64,000 nucleotides of DNA from Phaseolus vulgaris (Eukaryota > Streptophyta > Magnoliopsida > Fabales > Fabaceae): positions 16,466,947-16,530,946 of the forward strand of contig NC_023759.2 of the NCBI RefSeq assembly GCF_000499845.2, in the 5' to 3' direction. A program made the translations under genes and the position numbers. Below, one piece after another: positions 12,811 to 24,261 of the stretch (positions within the stretch are counted from its first letter, which is position 1; each line of letters starts with the position of its first letter). Below the pieces are notes generated by a model, which saw only the letters and a program-made list of their open reading frames with translations, was not told the origin of the DNA and searched no databases.

Positions 12811-13065
12811 AAGCGTTGTAAGTAAAAACAAACACGTAGAGTTTGCAAGCTTTCTGTTAAAACAGTTTGAAGGGGGCACTCTTTTTTCCCTAAGGAAGGT
12901 TTTTAATGAGGCCACCCAATAAAGAAGATTTTTCGAAGTTTAAAGTTGTTTTAGATTGCATGCTTGTCGTTATTGCGAAAGTTTTGAAGAAAAAAAAAAC
13001 CTTGTCACTCGAACGTGATTTAAGTCAAGTTTTGAAGTTATGATTGCATGCTCTCTAAAAAGTTG
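12811..13065 (+). other. Start of the 3' untranslated region of copy A
   Basis: Non-coding. It contains the block GTTTGAAGGGGGCACTC and TTTTTAATGAGGCCACC (about 12870-12920), which is conserved at the same place in B (about 40787-40840) and C (about 56570-56620, reversed). It may serve pol 3' end formation; that is inference. Confidence 0.5.
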
Positions 13066-13600
13066 TTAAGTCCCCATCGTTTTTCGGCGATTGGCGGCAT
13101 CAGTTAAAGTTAAAAGTCCTCATCGTCTTTCGGCGATTGGAGGCACCGGCAATGTTTAAAAGACCTCAATGCCCTCGCGCGTCCTGAGGCGAGAAAGAGA
13201 TAAAGACCTCCTCGCCGTCGAGCGAGCGCAGGCGAGTTAGAGTAAAAAGTCCTCAGTGCTTCCAGAGGGGAGAAGATGTAGCCTCTGGGGGAATGTAGAG
13301 GCACCAGTAAAAAGTCCTCAGTGCTTCCAGGGGAGAGAAGATGTAACCTCTAGGGCAATGTAGAGGCACCAGTGAAAAGTCCTCAGTGTTTCCAGGGGAG
13401 AGAAGATGTAGCTCCTGGGGCAATGTAGAGGCACGAGTTAAAGACCTTCTCGCCGCTGAGCGAGTTCAGGCGAGTTAAAGACCTTCTCGCCGCTGAGCGA
13501 GTTCAGGCGAGTTAAAGACCTTCTCGCCATCGAGCGAGTTCAGGCAAGATAAAATCCTTCTCGTCTCGAGCGAGTTCAGGTACGGTGTGGAGGGTGGAAG
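13066..13600 (+). repeat. Tandem repeats in the 3' region of copy A
   Basis: Several short repeat types stand side by side. One is about 45 bp with TCATCGTCTTTCGGCGATT; one of about 60 bp has CCTCAGTGCTTCCAG, GAAGATGTA and GCAATGTAGAGGCAC; one is about 33 bp with AAAGACCTTCTCGCCGCTGA and GAGTTCAGGCGAG. They lie between the converging 3' ends of gag-pol and the antisense gene. B and C have the same repeat families in different copy numbers. Confidence 0.85.
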
Positions 13601-14127
13601 AAGTTTAAAGGATAGTTAAGGTAGGTTCGAAGAGAACACTTAGCTATCCGGCTTACTGTTCTGAAGGTCAGGAGAGGTAGAGAAGGATCCGAAAGGCGCC
13701 TCTACCCCCAGATGAGGGAATAATGGCCAAGTTGTGAAGGTAAGAGGAAGCTGGTATCGCCAAGACTCTTTGGCGACCAGGTGAGCTATGTCTTAAACTG
13801 TTAGTTGAGTTGAAGCTAGTTATTTGGAAGGTAGTTTCGCGCTGAGGTTCATTGCCTTAAAGTTACAAGTTGTTAGAAGACTATCATTCGAAAGTTGATG
13901 GTTCGAAGCAGTTAGTGAACAGTTGCGCTCGCGGAGTTGCTAAGTCAATTTCGTTTAAGAGATTTATACAAGGAAAATAAAGTTAACAGAGAGATTATAT
14001 AAAGAAGCAGGAAATGTCATAACACAGTGGCATCAGTTCAAAATACATGTACAGAAAAGGGGAAAGATTATTACAAGTAAGTGTGTGTAAGAGAGAAAAC
14101 ATAGGAATAATGGATGGAGGGAAGCAG
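13601..14127. other. Spacer between the convergent gag-pol and antisense genes (copy A)
   Basis: No gene seen. This would be the 3' untranslated region of the antisense gene. Similar sequence (AGAGAAGGATCCGAAAGG, CTCTACCCCCAGAT) is present at the equivalent place in B and C. Confidence 0.5.
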
Positions 14128-17100
14128 CTAGTCTTCAGAAGGAACAATCTTCCCATCCACCACTTCATTGTTCAGCGACACCATGGAGAGATCCAAATCA
14201 GGGTACTGGCAGGCAAATTGCTCCAAGGCGGCGTCAAACCCAGCAGCGAGGATTTGGGCAGAGCTTAGCTCGAGTTCTTCAGTTTGCTTCTTGAGCCCCT
14301 CGGTCTGCTGCTCTAATTCTTCAGCTCGTTTCTTGAGTTCTTCAGTTGTTTCACGAGCTTGAAGGAGGTCTTCAGCAACCTTCTTGGATTCCGCCTGCGC
14401 CTGGGCCAGCAATGCGGCGATCTTCTCATTTTCCTCTTTGGCCTCGGCGAGTTTAGCCATGGTGTCATCTCTCTCTTTTTCGACCTTCCCCAAGAAGACC
14501 TCCCGATCTACTGACCTCTTCTCAAGGTTTTCTACCTTGGCTGCATCGGCTTTGATCGACGCTTCCAGGTCGGCCACTTTGAGACGGTAGGGGACCAGCT
14601 TGCTCTCCAGCTCAATTTTCTCTTGAGCGAAGAGGTGCACCCTGTGGCGTAGATCGGTGGCTTCCTTGCGCGCCACCCTCAGTTCGGTGCTCATAGCGTC
14701 CTCCACTAGCGAGTGGTCGATCTCTGCCAGCATGAGGTTGCAGGACAACTTCTCCGCCTCGATCCTTTTTAGGCGATTCTCCTCTTGGAGCACGGAGATG
14801 TCATCCTGAAGTTTCTTGTTGGAACTCTCCACAACTTTTGATATGATGGAGGGGAGGTCCTCTGCCATCATCTTGAGTTTTGCTGAGAAGGGTTCCCACA
14901 TCCCTTTAACCGCAAGGGGAAGGTGGGCAATCGCTGGTGGTGGAGGCGCTGAGGGAGCCTGGTGCTGGCTCTAGGTGCACCCTGTGGCGTAGATCGGTGG
15001 CTTCCTTGCGCGCCACCCTCAGTTCGGTGCTCATAGCGTCCTCCACTAGCGAGTGGTCGATCTCTGCCAGCATGAGGTTGCAGGACAACTTCTCCGCCTC
15101 GATCCTTATTAGGCGATTCTCCTCTTGGAGCACGGAGATGTCATCCTGAAGTTTCTTGTTGGAACTCTCCACAGCTTTTGATATGATGGAGGGGAGGTCC
15201 TCTGCCATCATCTTGAGTTTTGCTGAGAAGGGTTCCCACATCCCTTTAACCGCAAGGGGAAGGTGGGCAATCGCTGGTGGTGGAGGCGCTGAGGGAGCCT
15301 GGTGCTGGCTCTAGGTGCACCCTGTGGCGTAGATCGGTGGCTTCCTTGCGCGCCACCCTCAGTTCGGTGCTCATAGCGTCCTCCACTAGCGAGTGGTCGA
15401 TCTCTGCCAGCATGAGGTTGCAGGACAACTTCTCCGCCTCGATCCTTTTTAGGCGATTCTCCTCTTGGAGCACGGAGATGTCATCCTGAAGTTTCTTGTT
15501 GGAACTCTCCACAACTTTTGATATGATGGAGGGGAGGTCCTCTGCCATCATCTTGAGTTTTGCTGAGAAGGGTTCCCACATCCCTTTAACCGCAAGGGGA
15601 AGGTGGGCAATCGCTGGTGGTGGAGGCGCTGAGGGAGCCTGGTGCTGGCTCTAGGTGCACCCTGTGGCGTAGATCGGTGGCTTCCTTGCGCGCCACCCTC
15701 AGTTCGGTGCTCATAGCGTCCTCCACTAGCGAGTGGTCGATCTCTGCCAGCATGAGGTTGCAGGACAACTTCTCCGCCTCGATCCTTATTAGGCGATTCT
15801 CCTCTTGGAGCACGGAGATGTCATCCTGAAGTTTCTTGTTGGAACTCTCCACAGCTTTTGATATGATGGAGGGGAGGTCCTCTGCCATCATCTTGAGTTT
15901 TGCTGAGAAGGGTTCCCACATCCCTTTAACCGCAAGGGGAAGGTGGGCAATCGCTGGTGGTGGAGGCGCTGAGGGAGCCTGGTGCTGGCTCTAGGTGCAC
16001 CCTGTGGCGTAGATCGGTGGCTTCCTTGCGCGCCACCCTCAGTTCGGTGCTCATAGCGTCCTCCACTAGCGAGTGGTCGATCTCTGCCAGCATGAGGTTG
16101 CAGGACAACTTCTCCGCCTCGATCCTTTTTAGGCGATTCTCCTCTTGGAGCACGGAGATGTCATCCTGAAGTTTCTTGTTGGAACTCTCCACAACTTTTG
16201 ATATGATGGAGGGGAGGTCCTCTGCCATCATCTTGAGTTTTGCTGAGAAGGGTTCCCACATCCCTTTAACCGCAAGGGGAAGGTGGGCAATCGCTGGTGG
16301 TGGAGGCGCTGAGGGAGCCTGGTGCTGGCTCTAGGTGCACCCTGTGGCGTAGATCGGTGGCTTCCTTGCGCGCCACCCTCAGTTCGGTGCTCATAGCGTC
16401 CTCCACTAGCGAGTGGTCGATCTCTGCCAGCATGAGGTTGCAGGACAACTTCTCCGCCTCGATCCTTATTAGGCGATTCTCCTCTTGGAGCACGGAGATG
16501 TCATCCTGAAGTTTCTTGTTGGAACTTTCCACAGCTTTTGATATGATGGAGGGGAGGTCCTCTGCCATCATCTTGAGTTTTGCTGAGAAGGGTTCCCACA
16601 TCCCTTTAACCGCAAGGGGAAGGTGGGCAATCGCTGGTGGTGGAGGCGCTGAGGGAGCCTGGTGCTGGCTCTAGGTGCACCCTGTGGCGTAGATCGGTGG
16701 CTTCCTTGCGCGCCACCCTCAGTTCGGTGCTCATAGCGTCCTCCACTAGCGAGTGGTCGATCTCTGCCAGCATGAGGTTGCAGGACAACTTCTCCGCCTC
16801 GATCCTTATTAGGCGATTCTCCTCTTGGAGCACGGAGATGTCATCCTGAAGTTTCTTGTTGGAACTCTCCACAGCTTTTGATATGATGGAGGGGAGGTCC
16901 TCTGCCATCATCTTGAGTTTTGCTGAGAAGGGTTCCCACATCCCTTTAACCGCAAGGGGAAGGTGGGCAATCGCTGGTGGTGGAGGCGCTGAGGGAGCCT
17001 GGTGCTGGCTCTAGGTGCACCCTGTGGCGTAGATCGGTGGCTTCCTTGCGCGCCACCCTCAGTTCGGTGCTCATAGCGTCCTCCACTAGCGAGTGGTCGA

Positions 17101-18788
17101 TCTCTGCCAGCATGAGGTTGCAGGACAACTTCTCCGCCTCGATCCTTAATAGGCGATTCTCCTCTTGGAGCACGGAGATGTCATCCTGAAGTTTCTTGTT
17201 GGAACTCTCCACAGCTTTTGATATGATGGAGGGGAGGTCCTCTGCCATCATCTTGAGTTTTGCTGAGAAGGGTTCCCACATCCCTTTAACCGCAAGGGGA
17301 AGGTGGGCAATCGCTGGTGGTGGAGGCGCTGAGGGAGCCTGGTGCTGGCTCTAGGTGCACCCTGTGGCGTAGATCGGTGGCTTCCTTGCGCGCCACCCTC
17401 AGTTCGGTGCTCATAGCGTCCTCCACTAGCGAGTGGTCGATCTCTGCCACTTTTCCTTTGGTTTCCTGAGGATGAGTTTTTTGCGTTGTTGGGCGGGCAG
17501 GGCTTCTGAAGGAGCTGGGCCTTTAGGGGGCGATCTGCCCTGGGCAGCGGCGATCTCCACCACTGAGTTGGGCACAGTCTAGGAGCCCGACGCCAACCCA
17601 TGGGCTCGGGCGAGCGCCCTCAATTCGACCAGTTTTCCTTTGCCCAGCATGAGATCTGCATAATACAAAGGTATATAGGTCAGCTCAGAGACAAAGATAA
17701 ACACATGAGTAAGTATGCAAACGAAACAAACAAGTGGTGCAGAAAATAAAGACCAAGTCTTGTGCGCAACAGACAAGACGCCCAGCAACAGTTAACAGAG
17801 GTACAGCACAGGGCAATGACTTAGATATTGAGGTAAGCACTAACCTATGCGAGCCTCGAGTTGGCCCTCGTAGAACTCAAAGGTGATGATCGCAGAAGTG
17901 AGGAAGGTGATGTTAGCGGACGCCACGCTCTTCCAGAAGAGGCACAGGTCTTTGTCCAAAGCGCCCATGTTGTCAGGGCTCCTTGGCTTCCTGAAGCTTC
18001 CCTTGGAGTCTTTGTTTCCCTTGTTTACCCAGTACAAGGGAAAGTCGTCGAGCAGTGAAGCGTCCTGGTCGTTTTGGCGCACTTGGACAAATTTGCCTTT
18101 CCAATCCTTGTAGGACTGCTGGAAGATAGAGAGGATCGACCTCCCAGCAATCCCGTTCAGGCTCACCCAAAGGCGATCTCCAGGGTTCTTGGCCTCGAAC
18201 AGGAAGAGGAACACGTCCACCGAGGCCGGTAGTCCCAAGTGCGCGCATATAATCTGAAACGCCCGCACGAATGCCCAGCTGTTGGGATGGAGCTGGGCGG
18301 CGGCGATGTCGAGCTCGGTTAGTAGCTCCCTTTCGAAACGAGTAAAGGGAAACCTAAGTTTCACCTTCTTGAATAAGGTGGTGTACACAAAGCAGAACAA
18401 CTCGCCGTTGTTCCCTTTGTCGTCTGCACAAACTGGCACGTCGGGGGGGGCAAGGTAGCACCGTCAGCTTGTCGTCATGCTCCTTGTGGAATGAGAGGTT
18501 GGGCTCGTCCCCTTTCTTCAATCGAAGCACCGCCAGGGGCGAGTTTACTGAAGAGGTCTCCTTCAGCAAAGTCGAGGTGGCCCATGGGTACAGCTTCTTG
18601 TAGTCTGGGGAAGGGATGGAGGCACCTCCGGCGATGGGTGGAGTTGCCTGAGCAAGGTTGGGATGAGAGGTTGCAGGCCTCTCAGCCTGGGAGGAGGAAG
18701 CACCAGGTGCTCGCGGTGGGTTATGAGCTTGAGATGGAGGGTTTCGTGACGAGGGAGGAGGATTCGCGGTGATCTTTGAACGAGCCAT
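14128..18788 (-). pseudogene. Antisense gene of copy A (gypsy-associated domain plus coiled coil), disrupted
   Basis: Reading leftwards, the start ATG is at 18788-18786 (MARSKITANPPP). Exon 1 runs to 17845 and carries the domain with FCFVYTTLFKKVKLRFPFT, HPNSWAFVRAF and SILSIFQQSYKDWKGKF, ending LEARI. Intron 17844-17656 has GT and TGCAG borders; exon 2 begins with Asp then LMLGKGKLVELRALA. The last 257 residues (14901-14128) are a long coiled coil ending VPSED. The exon 1 domain resembles the plant family called putative gypsy-type transposon (Transposase_28); function unknown. Damage: one extra G in a run of eight at 18443-18450; a CAG-to-TAG stop at about 17579-17581; loss of the Pro-rich middle, with position 17449 joined straight onto coiled-coil sequence; and a 340 bp tandem array, whose unit length is not a multiple of three. 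The original full protein would resemble the product in copy B. Confidence 0.85.
14633..17449. repeat. 340 bp tandem array: eight full units plus a 97 bp partial
   Basis: Units start at 14633, 14973, 15313, 15653, 15993, 16333, 16673 and 17013, with a partial at 17353-17449. The period is exactly 340. Units are nearly identical. Marker sites split them in two types: type 1 has CCTTTTT and ACAACTT (units 1, 3, 5); type 2 has CCTTATT and ACAGCTT (units 2, 4, 6, 7); unit 8 is type 2 with CCTTAAT. The order 1-2-1-2-1-2-2-2' implies amplification of a 680 bp dimer. Each unit holds part of the antisense gene (QHQAPSAPPPP to DLRHRVH). Seven identical-length minus-strand frames of 111 codons, each starting MWEPFSAKLK, lie across the unit boundaries. 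Confidence 0.97.
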
Positions 18789-19382
18789 CGCGGAAACTGC
18801 AAAGGAAAAAGAAAGGGAAAGGTGAGCGAAGGTTGCAGAGGCTGACTCGATTGTGAAGGAAGGATGAAAAACGAACGAACGAAAGTTCGTTGTAATGGAG
18901 ACGAAGCCCTAAGTTACGAGAAGGGAGAAGCAGAAGAAACAACCCACAGCGTATGCACCAGGCAGTTAATGGATGATGCGAATCGGTTAAAATGCAGCAA
19001 AACTCAACAGAAGAAGTAAAGGGAGTACCTTTCGATGATCAGACGAACGCTGAAGGAAGTTGAGGATTCAGAAGGTTGAAGAGCGTCGTGGGTTTTTGCA
19101 AAAGAAACTCAGAGCGTTTGAGAAGGCAAAGAGATGATGGAACAGTAAAGACGAAATGGGTTTAAGGGTTTTTCAAATGATTTTTGGAAGCGTAAACGAC
19201 AACTAAAGATGACCGTTCATGAAGCCACGTGTCGAGCAATTGGCAGAGTGTTTGGTGGAGTGTCAGGAAAGCAGAAAGTACAAACGCTTGGGATTCTGCG
19301 CCAGCGCCACGTAGATCGGTATTGACGTGACTCCTTTAGTCTTTTCGCTGGACAAGTCTTCGCTTAAGACTGGGGGGGCTTG
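18789..19382 (-). other. 5' region and 5'-UTR intron of the antisense gene (copy A); polypurine tract at the right end
   Basis: On the minus strand a likely 5'-UTR intron runs 19028-18797: donor CGAAAG/GTACT, acceptor CCTTTGCAG, nine bases before the ATG. Introns at the same place have 234 bp in B and 241 bp in C. The promoter of this gene should lie between here and the 3' LTR; I could not pick out a clear TATA box. On the plus strand, ACTGGGGGGGCTTG (19369-19382) just before the 3' LTR is the polypurine tract for second-strand synthesis. Confidence 0.6.
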
Positions 19383-20270
19383 TGTACCGCCCTGGTAGTC
19401 GGAAGTGATGACGTGGCATCAAGCTATTATATAGGCGTGTTGGACGGGACACCTGGCTGGCAGAAGGGAAGGAAGTCGGGGGGCTCATGTAGTCGCCGGT
19501 TGTTAAGTTGGCGTGCTCCGATCTCCAGCATACCAAGACCGGCAGTCACCGGGTTGAAGATGAAGTCGCCAGATGTGAACCCAGGCGACCAAGTGATTAG
19601 AGATCGCCAAAACAAGGACATCGCCGAAGATGAAGTCAGATAGTCATTCCCAGTTGGCCAGAGGATGAGCTCGGGAGATAGCTCACATGAACATACACGG
19701 TGAAGCAAGAAGAGTAGATCATGAAGGCGGCCGGCGAGACCACAGGGAAGGTGTGCACGAAGGCACCCGAACTCGCCACCCAGAAGAGATCACGCTCCAA
19801 GGCAACTATGCACTGAGTTGTGTCGTGCATAAGTAACTTAGCTAAAACCCTGAAGAGTAAGAAGTGGCGCCCAAGTCAAGGATGCTCCAGATGGTGAGAC
19901 GTGTACAGCTGGATGCGGGCCACGTGTCCAGATGTTTAACTGTCAGGAGAGAGAAAGTGCACAGGTATATAAGAGATTCTAACGAACTTCTGAGGTACGC
20001 ACGTTTAGATTTTTTCTTTACGCTTGCGAGTCTTGAGTACGCTGAGAGAGAACTTTTGCACGGTTCCTTAGAGTTCTTGAGTTTCTCTTAGTATTTGGTG
20101 GTTCAGTCGCTGACTTGGGCGTCGGAGCGTGATCGGCCGCAGCGGTGCCGTTCTGTCTTTTGTAGGTTCTTGAGGTGAATCGCGGTGAAGGACGGAGGCT
20201 AACACGGCGCAAAAGTCGATCCAGGTTTGACGAGGCAAGGTTCTTGTGTCACGGTCAACAGGCAGGATCA
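19383..20270 (+). repeat. 3' LTR of copy A
   Basis: 888 bp, TGTACCGCC to GGATCA, followed by the target duplication GTAGT at 20271-20275. It is the same length as the 5' LTR, so no indels separate the pair overall. Confidence 0.95.
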
Positions 20271-20275
20271 GTAGT

Positions 20276-20888
20276 GGAGAATGAAAATGCATTGATGATG
20301 ATGGAATTGGTAGTGGTGACGATAATGGAAGTGTGGTGCATTGAGGGAGTGCAGTTTAGTCTTTTTCTTTATTAGTATGAGGTGCATTTAGTAATAATGG
20401 GGTGCAGGAAGAAATATCATATTGTAATTAGAGACTTTTATAAACTCTAGCTTTTAAGTGGCTTGTTGGATGAGTCTTATTAGTGTTTCTTCGTGTATGA
20501 TTCCTTCTACATTTTTTGTTTTGTCAATCCTTTAGTGGAAATTCTCAAAACAACCCTACATGAGATTACTAGTATTCCATTTGGTAATTAATGCTTAGAT
20601 TAAACTTTTTTGTCATTAGTTTCAGAATTTCCATAACATTTTTTAAATTTTTGCAATTCATTTAGATGTTACAGATAGAAATTTAGGATTCAAACTTTTT
20701 GTGGTAATCCTCTGGGTTCACGTGATTTGCATTCACATTTTTTTTTATCTCTGTACGACATTCGTTAATCCTAAACGAGTTGATCGGTGCAATTCAATGA
20801 TAATTCAACTGGATTGCTGATTTCCAAGGTGAAGTTGTATGATTTAATTTTGGGTAATATTCTTCAGCTAAAGTAGTAATCAAGCTTG
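20276..20888. other. Flanking non-coding DNA
   Basis: AT-rich sequence with no gene or repeat I can define. It continues the sequence left of copy A across the GTAGT target site. Confidence 0.5.
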
Positions 20889-21002
20889 TGTTATTGGAAA
20901 AATATTTGTTCGTGTGAGAAGAGAAGTCCTATATCAGGGAGAATTTACTTTGGTGCTTACTTTTCACATTATAAAAGAAGCTCAGTGTTTACTTACGAAA
21001 AT
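20889..21002 (+). repeat. Ty1/copia 5' LTR, first part (split by the insertion at 21003)
   Basis: It starts TGTTATTGG, with GAAAAATATTTG and GAGAAGAGAAGTCC, a pattern common at the start of plant copia LTRs. A TATA-like ATTATAAAAG lies near 20968. The sequence resumes after the gypsy insertion at 26049, where LTR-like leader sequence leads to copia gag. The left LTR edge is an inference from this pattern. Confidence 0.55.
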
Positions 21003-21667
21003 TGATGGAAGAGGCCCAAACCCATTATAGAAAAAAGCCCAAGTCCAAGTCTAAATACAAGTTCAACCTTCAACTCAAGCCCAACAAATAGAAGATATGG
21101 GCAAACTAAGCATCATTGGATGTCTTTCTTTTGTAATTACTTTTGAGTATTTTTAGTAGAACATAAAGGGAGGTGTAGATATAAATATAAGAGGTGCAAA
21201 TGTATAAAGCTAAGTCACACCTTCCATGTGACACAAAAGAAGGTGTAGGTATAGATTTAGGAGGTGCCAAAAATAGAAACCAAGTCACACTTCCTTTGTG
21301 ACTAGGAATTGGCTCCAAATTCAAATGCTTCTCATTTGAATTTCCCTCCACTTTCTTTTGATTTCCAGCCCTCTAAACACTATAAATAAGAGGGTTTGGC
21401 TCATGTATTTAAAAGATTAATTGAATAGTGAAATGCTGCCAAAATTGTGTCATTCTCACTCCTTGCCTAAACTCTCTTAGGAATAGGCTTTTAATCTTCA
21501 AACCTTTCACCACCTTCAAAGGGGCTGGCCAAACCTCCCCATTTCCACACTCTTCATGCACCTTCAAGGTCACCACACCTCTTAGGAGGACCTTGTTCAT
21601 CTCCTCCATTAAGCTTCCGCACCATCTTCCACAAACATCCAAGAAGAGTTCCATGAGAATGCCATCA
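21003..21667 (+). repeat. 5' LTR of the gypsy deletion derivative
   Basis: TGATGG to CCATCA, with TATA-like CACTATAAATAAG near 21380. It pairs with 25379-26043. Confidence 0.9.
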
Positions 21668-23491
21668 TTTGGTATCATGAGCATAGGTTCTTCAAAGATG
21701 AGTAGTTCTTGGTCTTTTTCATTTTGAGTTCTTCTTTATTTCATGTTGTTCATCTTGTTTTAATACTTGTCTTGCTGTTTTTAATTTTTTACTTTGATTT
21801 GGTGTGCTATTTGGAAAATCCAATCGGTGCACTTTGCTTAATTGATCTTGAGCAATCCTTGTGCAATTTGTGGTAGGATTCCATACACCTTTGTGTTGCT
21901 GTTTTTTATATTAGGTATTTGAGTCCTTATTGCAATTTTATTTGGTTCATTTTATGCTCTTTGAGTCTTTTAATTTCTGAATCTATATGTGTTTTGTCTA
22001 GTCATGTTTTTCCAAAATGTCATCAAATCATAGTAGTACTTTGTTTGGCTTATTTGTTTCTTGATTTTGGTCTAAATGTTTGTTTTGAATTTGTTGTGTT
22101 TTTGATCCTTTGGTGCCTTTTATTTTTAGCTTGAGTTCATATTTGTGTTTAGATCTACACAAATTCCTTTTCATCAATTCCATTGTGTTTGTCTTTTGGT
22201 ATCTTGCTGTTTTTTTTTCAGTTTTTACAGAATCCCCTATTTTACAAAACTCTGTGCTGGCTGTTTTGTTTAAGAAAATTATTTTCCCACATAGGAAATT
22301 TCTGATTCTCTGGATTATGCAAGATTGACGTGTTACAGAAAAGACAAAAAAAGAATCAGCTCAAAAGAGTCAATAGAAAAAAAATGATAAATATTATAAA
22401 AACAATGTGCAAATCTGGCGCTACAGTTGGCGTAACTGAACACTGATTTTGAAAAATTTATTAAAAAAAAATGGTTCATGCGTTTGGAGTGAAACCAACG
22501 CCAGAATTTAGTTAAGATCTTGAATTATTTTCATATAAATTTTCAGAAGCAAATATGAAAAGGACATCTCAGCATAAATCGGGGGAAATCACGCTCTCTG
22601 GGCCACAACAATTTTTTTTAGTGGTGCTGTTTTTTATTTTGAAATCAATTCTAGTGCTATTCTTAGGATCCATTTTGTGTGCCTACCTTTATTTGAGTAC
22701 CTTTATTTGCTTGTCTAATATTTCTTTGGAACTCTTTCTAGTTGTCACAATTTAACTCCATTTGTGTGGTACTGTTTTTCTAATTAAATTGTTTCTTGCT
22801 TTAATTCTTTGGCCTCTAAATTTGGTGCTGGATTCATTCTCAATTGGTGCTTATTTGAGTGGAAATTTGACTTGAGTGAGGTCTAGTTTGCTTGATAGGT
22901 GCTGGATTGGAGAATTAAGTCCATAATTCTAAGAGGAACAAAGGCAAGGGCAGAAACAATTACTTACCAAAAAACACCACAAACACTTGGAGGGCCCAAC
23001 AAAGAAAAGACAACCAAGGAAGTGCCAATAGCAAAAAAAGATCAACAAAGGGAGTTTTCTTAATTTCTTTCAACTTAACTCTTGTTAATTACTTGTTTAA
23101 TTACGCAATTAGACGGTGAGTGTGTCTTCAAGGGCTCCAAGTGTCCAAGAAGCCTCACCTAGGGCCGACTAGTTTAGAACTATCTAATTTAGCATTTGTT
23201 AATTGCTTTTGTTTAGTCTTGTTTAAAGCTTTGATTATTTGTTTTGTTTGTTAAATAGTTTGCATTGTTTTCTTGCATTCAAAATTTGATTTCTACATCC
23301 TCATTGTGTTTCAAGTGATTTACCTAAAGAAAGATTTGTGTGAAGGTCTTGAGGGATAGTTTTTGGCTAAGGAAAAGACTTGGTATTTAAGTAGTCCATT
23401 GTGACTCACCTCTCTTACCTGGAAAACTACCTTCATTAGCTTCCCTCCTCTTTCTTAAAAGTAAAACATTTCTAAACACAAAGCTTTAGTC
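21668..23491 (+). other. Primer site and long non-coding leader
   Basis: TTTGGTATCATGAGCATAGG follows the LTR directly. It resembles the TGGTATCAGAGC primer site (initiator tRNA-Met) seen in many plant LTR elements, with one extra base. The next 1.8 kb is T-rich and has no credible gene. Confidence 0.6.
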
Positions 23492-24258
23492 ATGTCTTCT
23501 CACTCCTCTAAATCTCTTAAAAGTGAGGTGAAATCCTTGAAATCTGTTTTGAAACAACTTTCCAAGGATATGCAATCAATTTCATCTAAACAATTGGAGA
23601 ATGAGGCTAAAACTAATGAATTGACTAAAGCAAAGGATGAGAAGTCTCACATTTTAAAAAAATTACCTTCTCATGCATCTATCTCTAAAGATCATGATTA
23701 TTTTGGGGAGGGAAGCCCTAGAATAAATGATTATTATTAAGCACCCCCTAGAAGACATAGAAGAGATAGAAAAGAACAAGAAAACCCAAGAGAGGTTAGG
23801 GTAGACCAACCCCATTTCCATGGAAAAGAAAATATAGAAGCTTGCCTAGATTGGGAAATGAGGGTAGAAAAATTGTTTGCTTCCCATAAAGAAAGGAAAG
23901 AAAAATACAAAAGAAAAGAGAGGAAGTCGAAAGGGAAGCTAAAGAAAAAGAAAAAGAAAAAGAAAAGCATGAGAAGACCCTTGAGAAACAAAAGGCGTGG
24001 GAGAAGAGTGTTCCTTCCCACAAGGTCATTCAACAAGACAAAAGATTTAAAAATACCTTTGAAAACATGCTTCTTGTTGAACAACCTAGCCTTACCTCTT
24101 GTAAAGGAACACTTGCAAGCATAATAAAAAAAGAAGAGTTTTTAAAAGAAGCTTGCATAGATGAAGATGAAATGGAATATTTCTCATATGTGCTAGGATA
24201 TCACCAAGTGAATGTCAAGTTATCTATAAGCATCTACAAACAGAATTTTTTATGTTAG
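23492..24258 (+). pseudogene. gag remnant of the gypsy deletion derivative
   Basis: It starts at ATG 23492 (MSSHSSKSLKSEVKSLKSVL, a coiled coil). A TAA at 23738-23740 is followed, in changing frames, by PHFHGKENIEACLDWEMRVE (about 23808-23866), which matches the gypsy gag pattern of the type FxGKNDPEAYLEWE. A Lys-rich tract encoded by (AAAAAG)n follows at 23941-23967. Several frame changes are needed, so it is not functional. Confidence 0.7.
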
Positions 24259-24261
24259 GTA

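Larger units (their letters stand above)
6117..20270 (+). mobile_element. Copy A: full-length Tat-type Ty3/gypsy retrotransposon, TSD GTAGT
   Basis: LTRs of 888 bp each (6117-7004 and 19383-20270) start TGTACCGCC and end GGCAGGATCA. Identical 5 bp target duplications GTAGT lie at 6112-6116 and 20271-20275. Between them are a primer site, gag-pol (+), a tandem-repeat 3' region, an antisense gene (-) and a polypurine tract. I counted about 17 LTR differences by eye (near 2%), so the insertion is fairly young. It is larger than copies B and C in its internal 3' part because of a 340 bp tandem array. It is defective: gag-pol has one frameshift and three stops, and the antisense gene is disrupted. 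The second RNase H domain and antisense gene place it in the Tat (Grande/Retand/Ogre-like) group. Confidence 0.95.

Noticed and set aside
13066..13600. CRISPR-like look of regular repeats and spacers (also 40978-41656)
   Set aside because: Units are adjacent tandem repeats of mixed types inside a plant retrotransposon; there are no spacers of constant length and no cas genes.
14633..17449. Idea that the 340 bp array is only an assembly collapse or expansion error
   Set aside because: Not excluded, but the ordered marker pattern, the private changes in units 6 and 8 and a distinct truncated last unit argue for a real array.
23941..23967. (AAAAAG)n microsatellite
   Set aside because: Too short and imperfect to list on its own; noted under the gag remnant.
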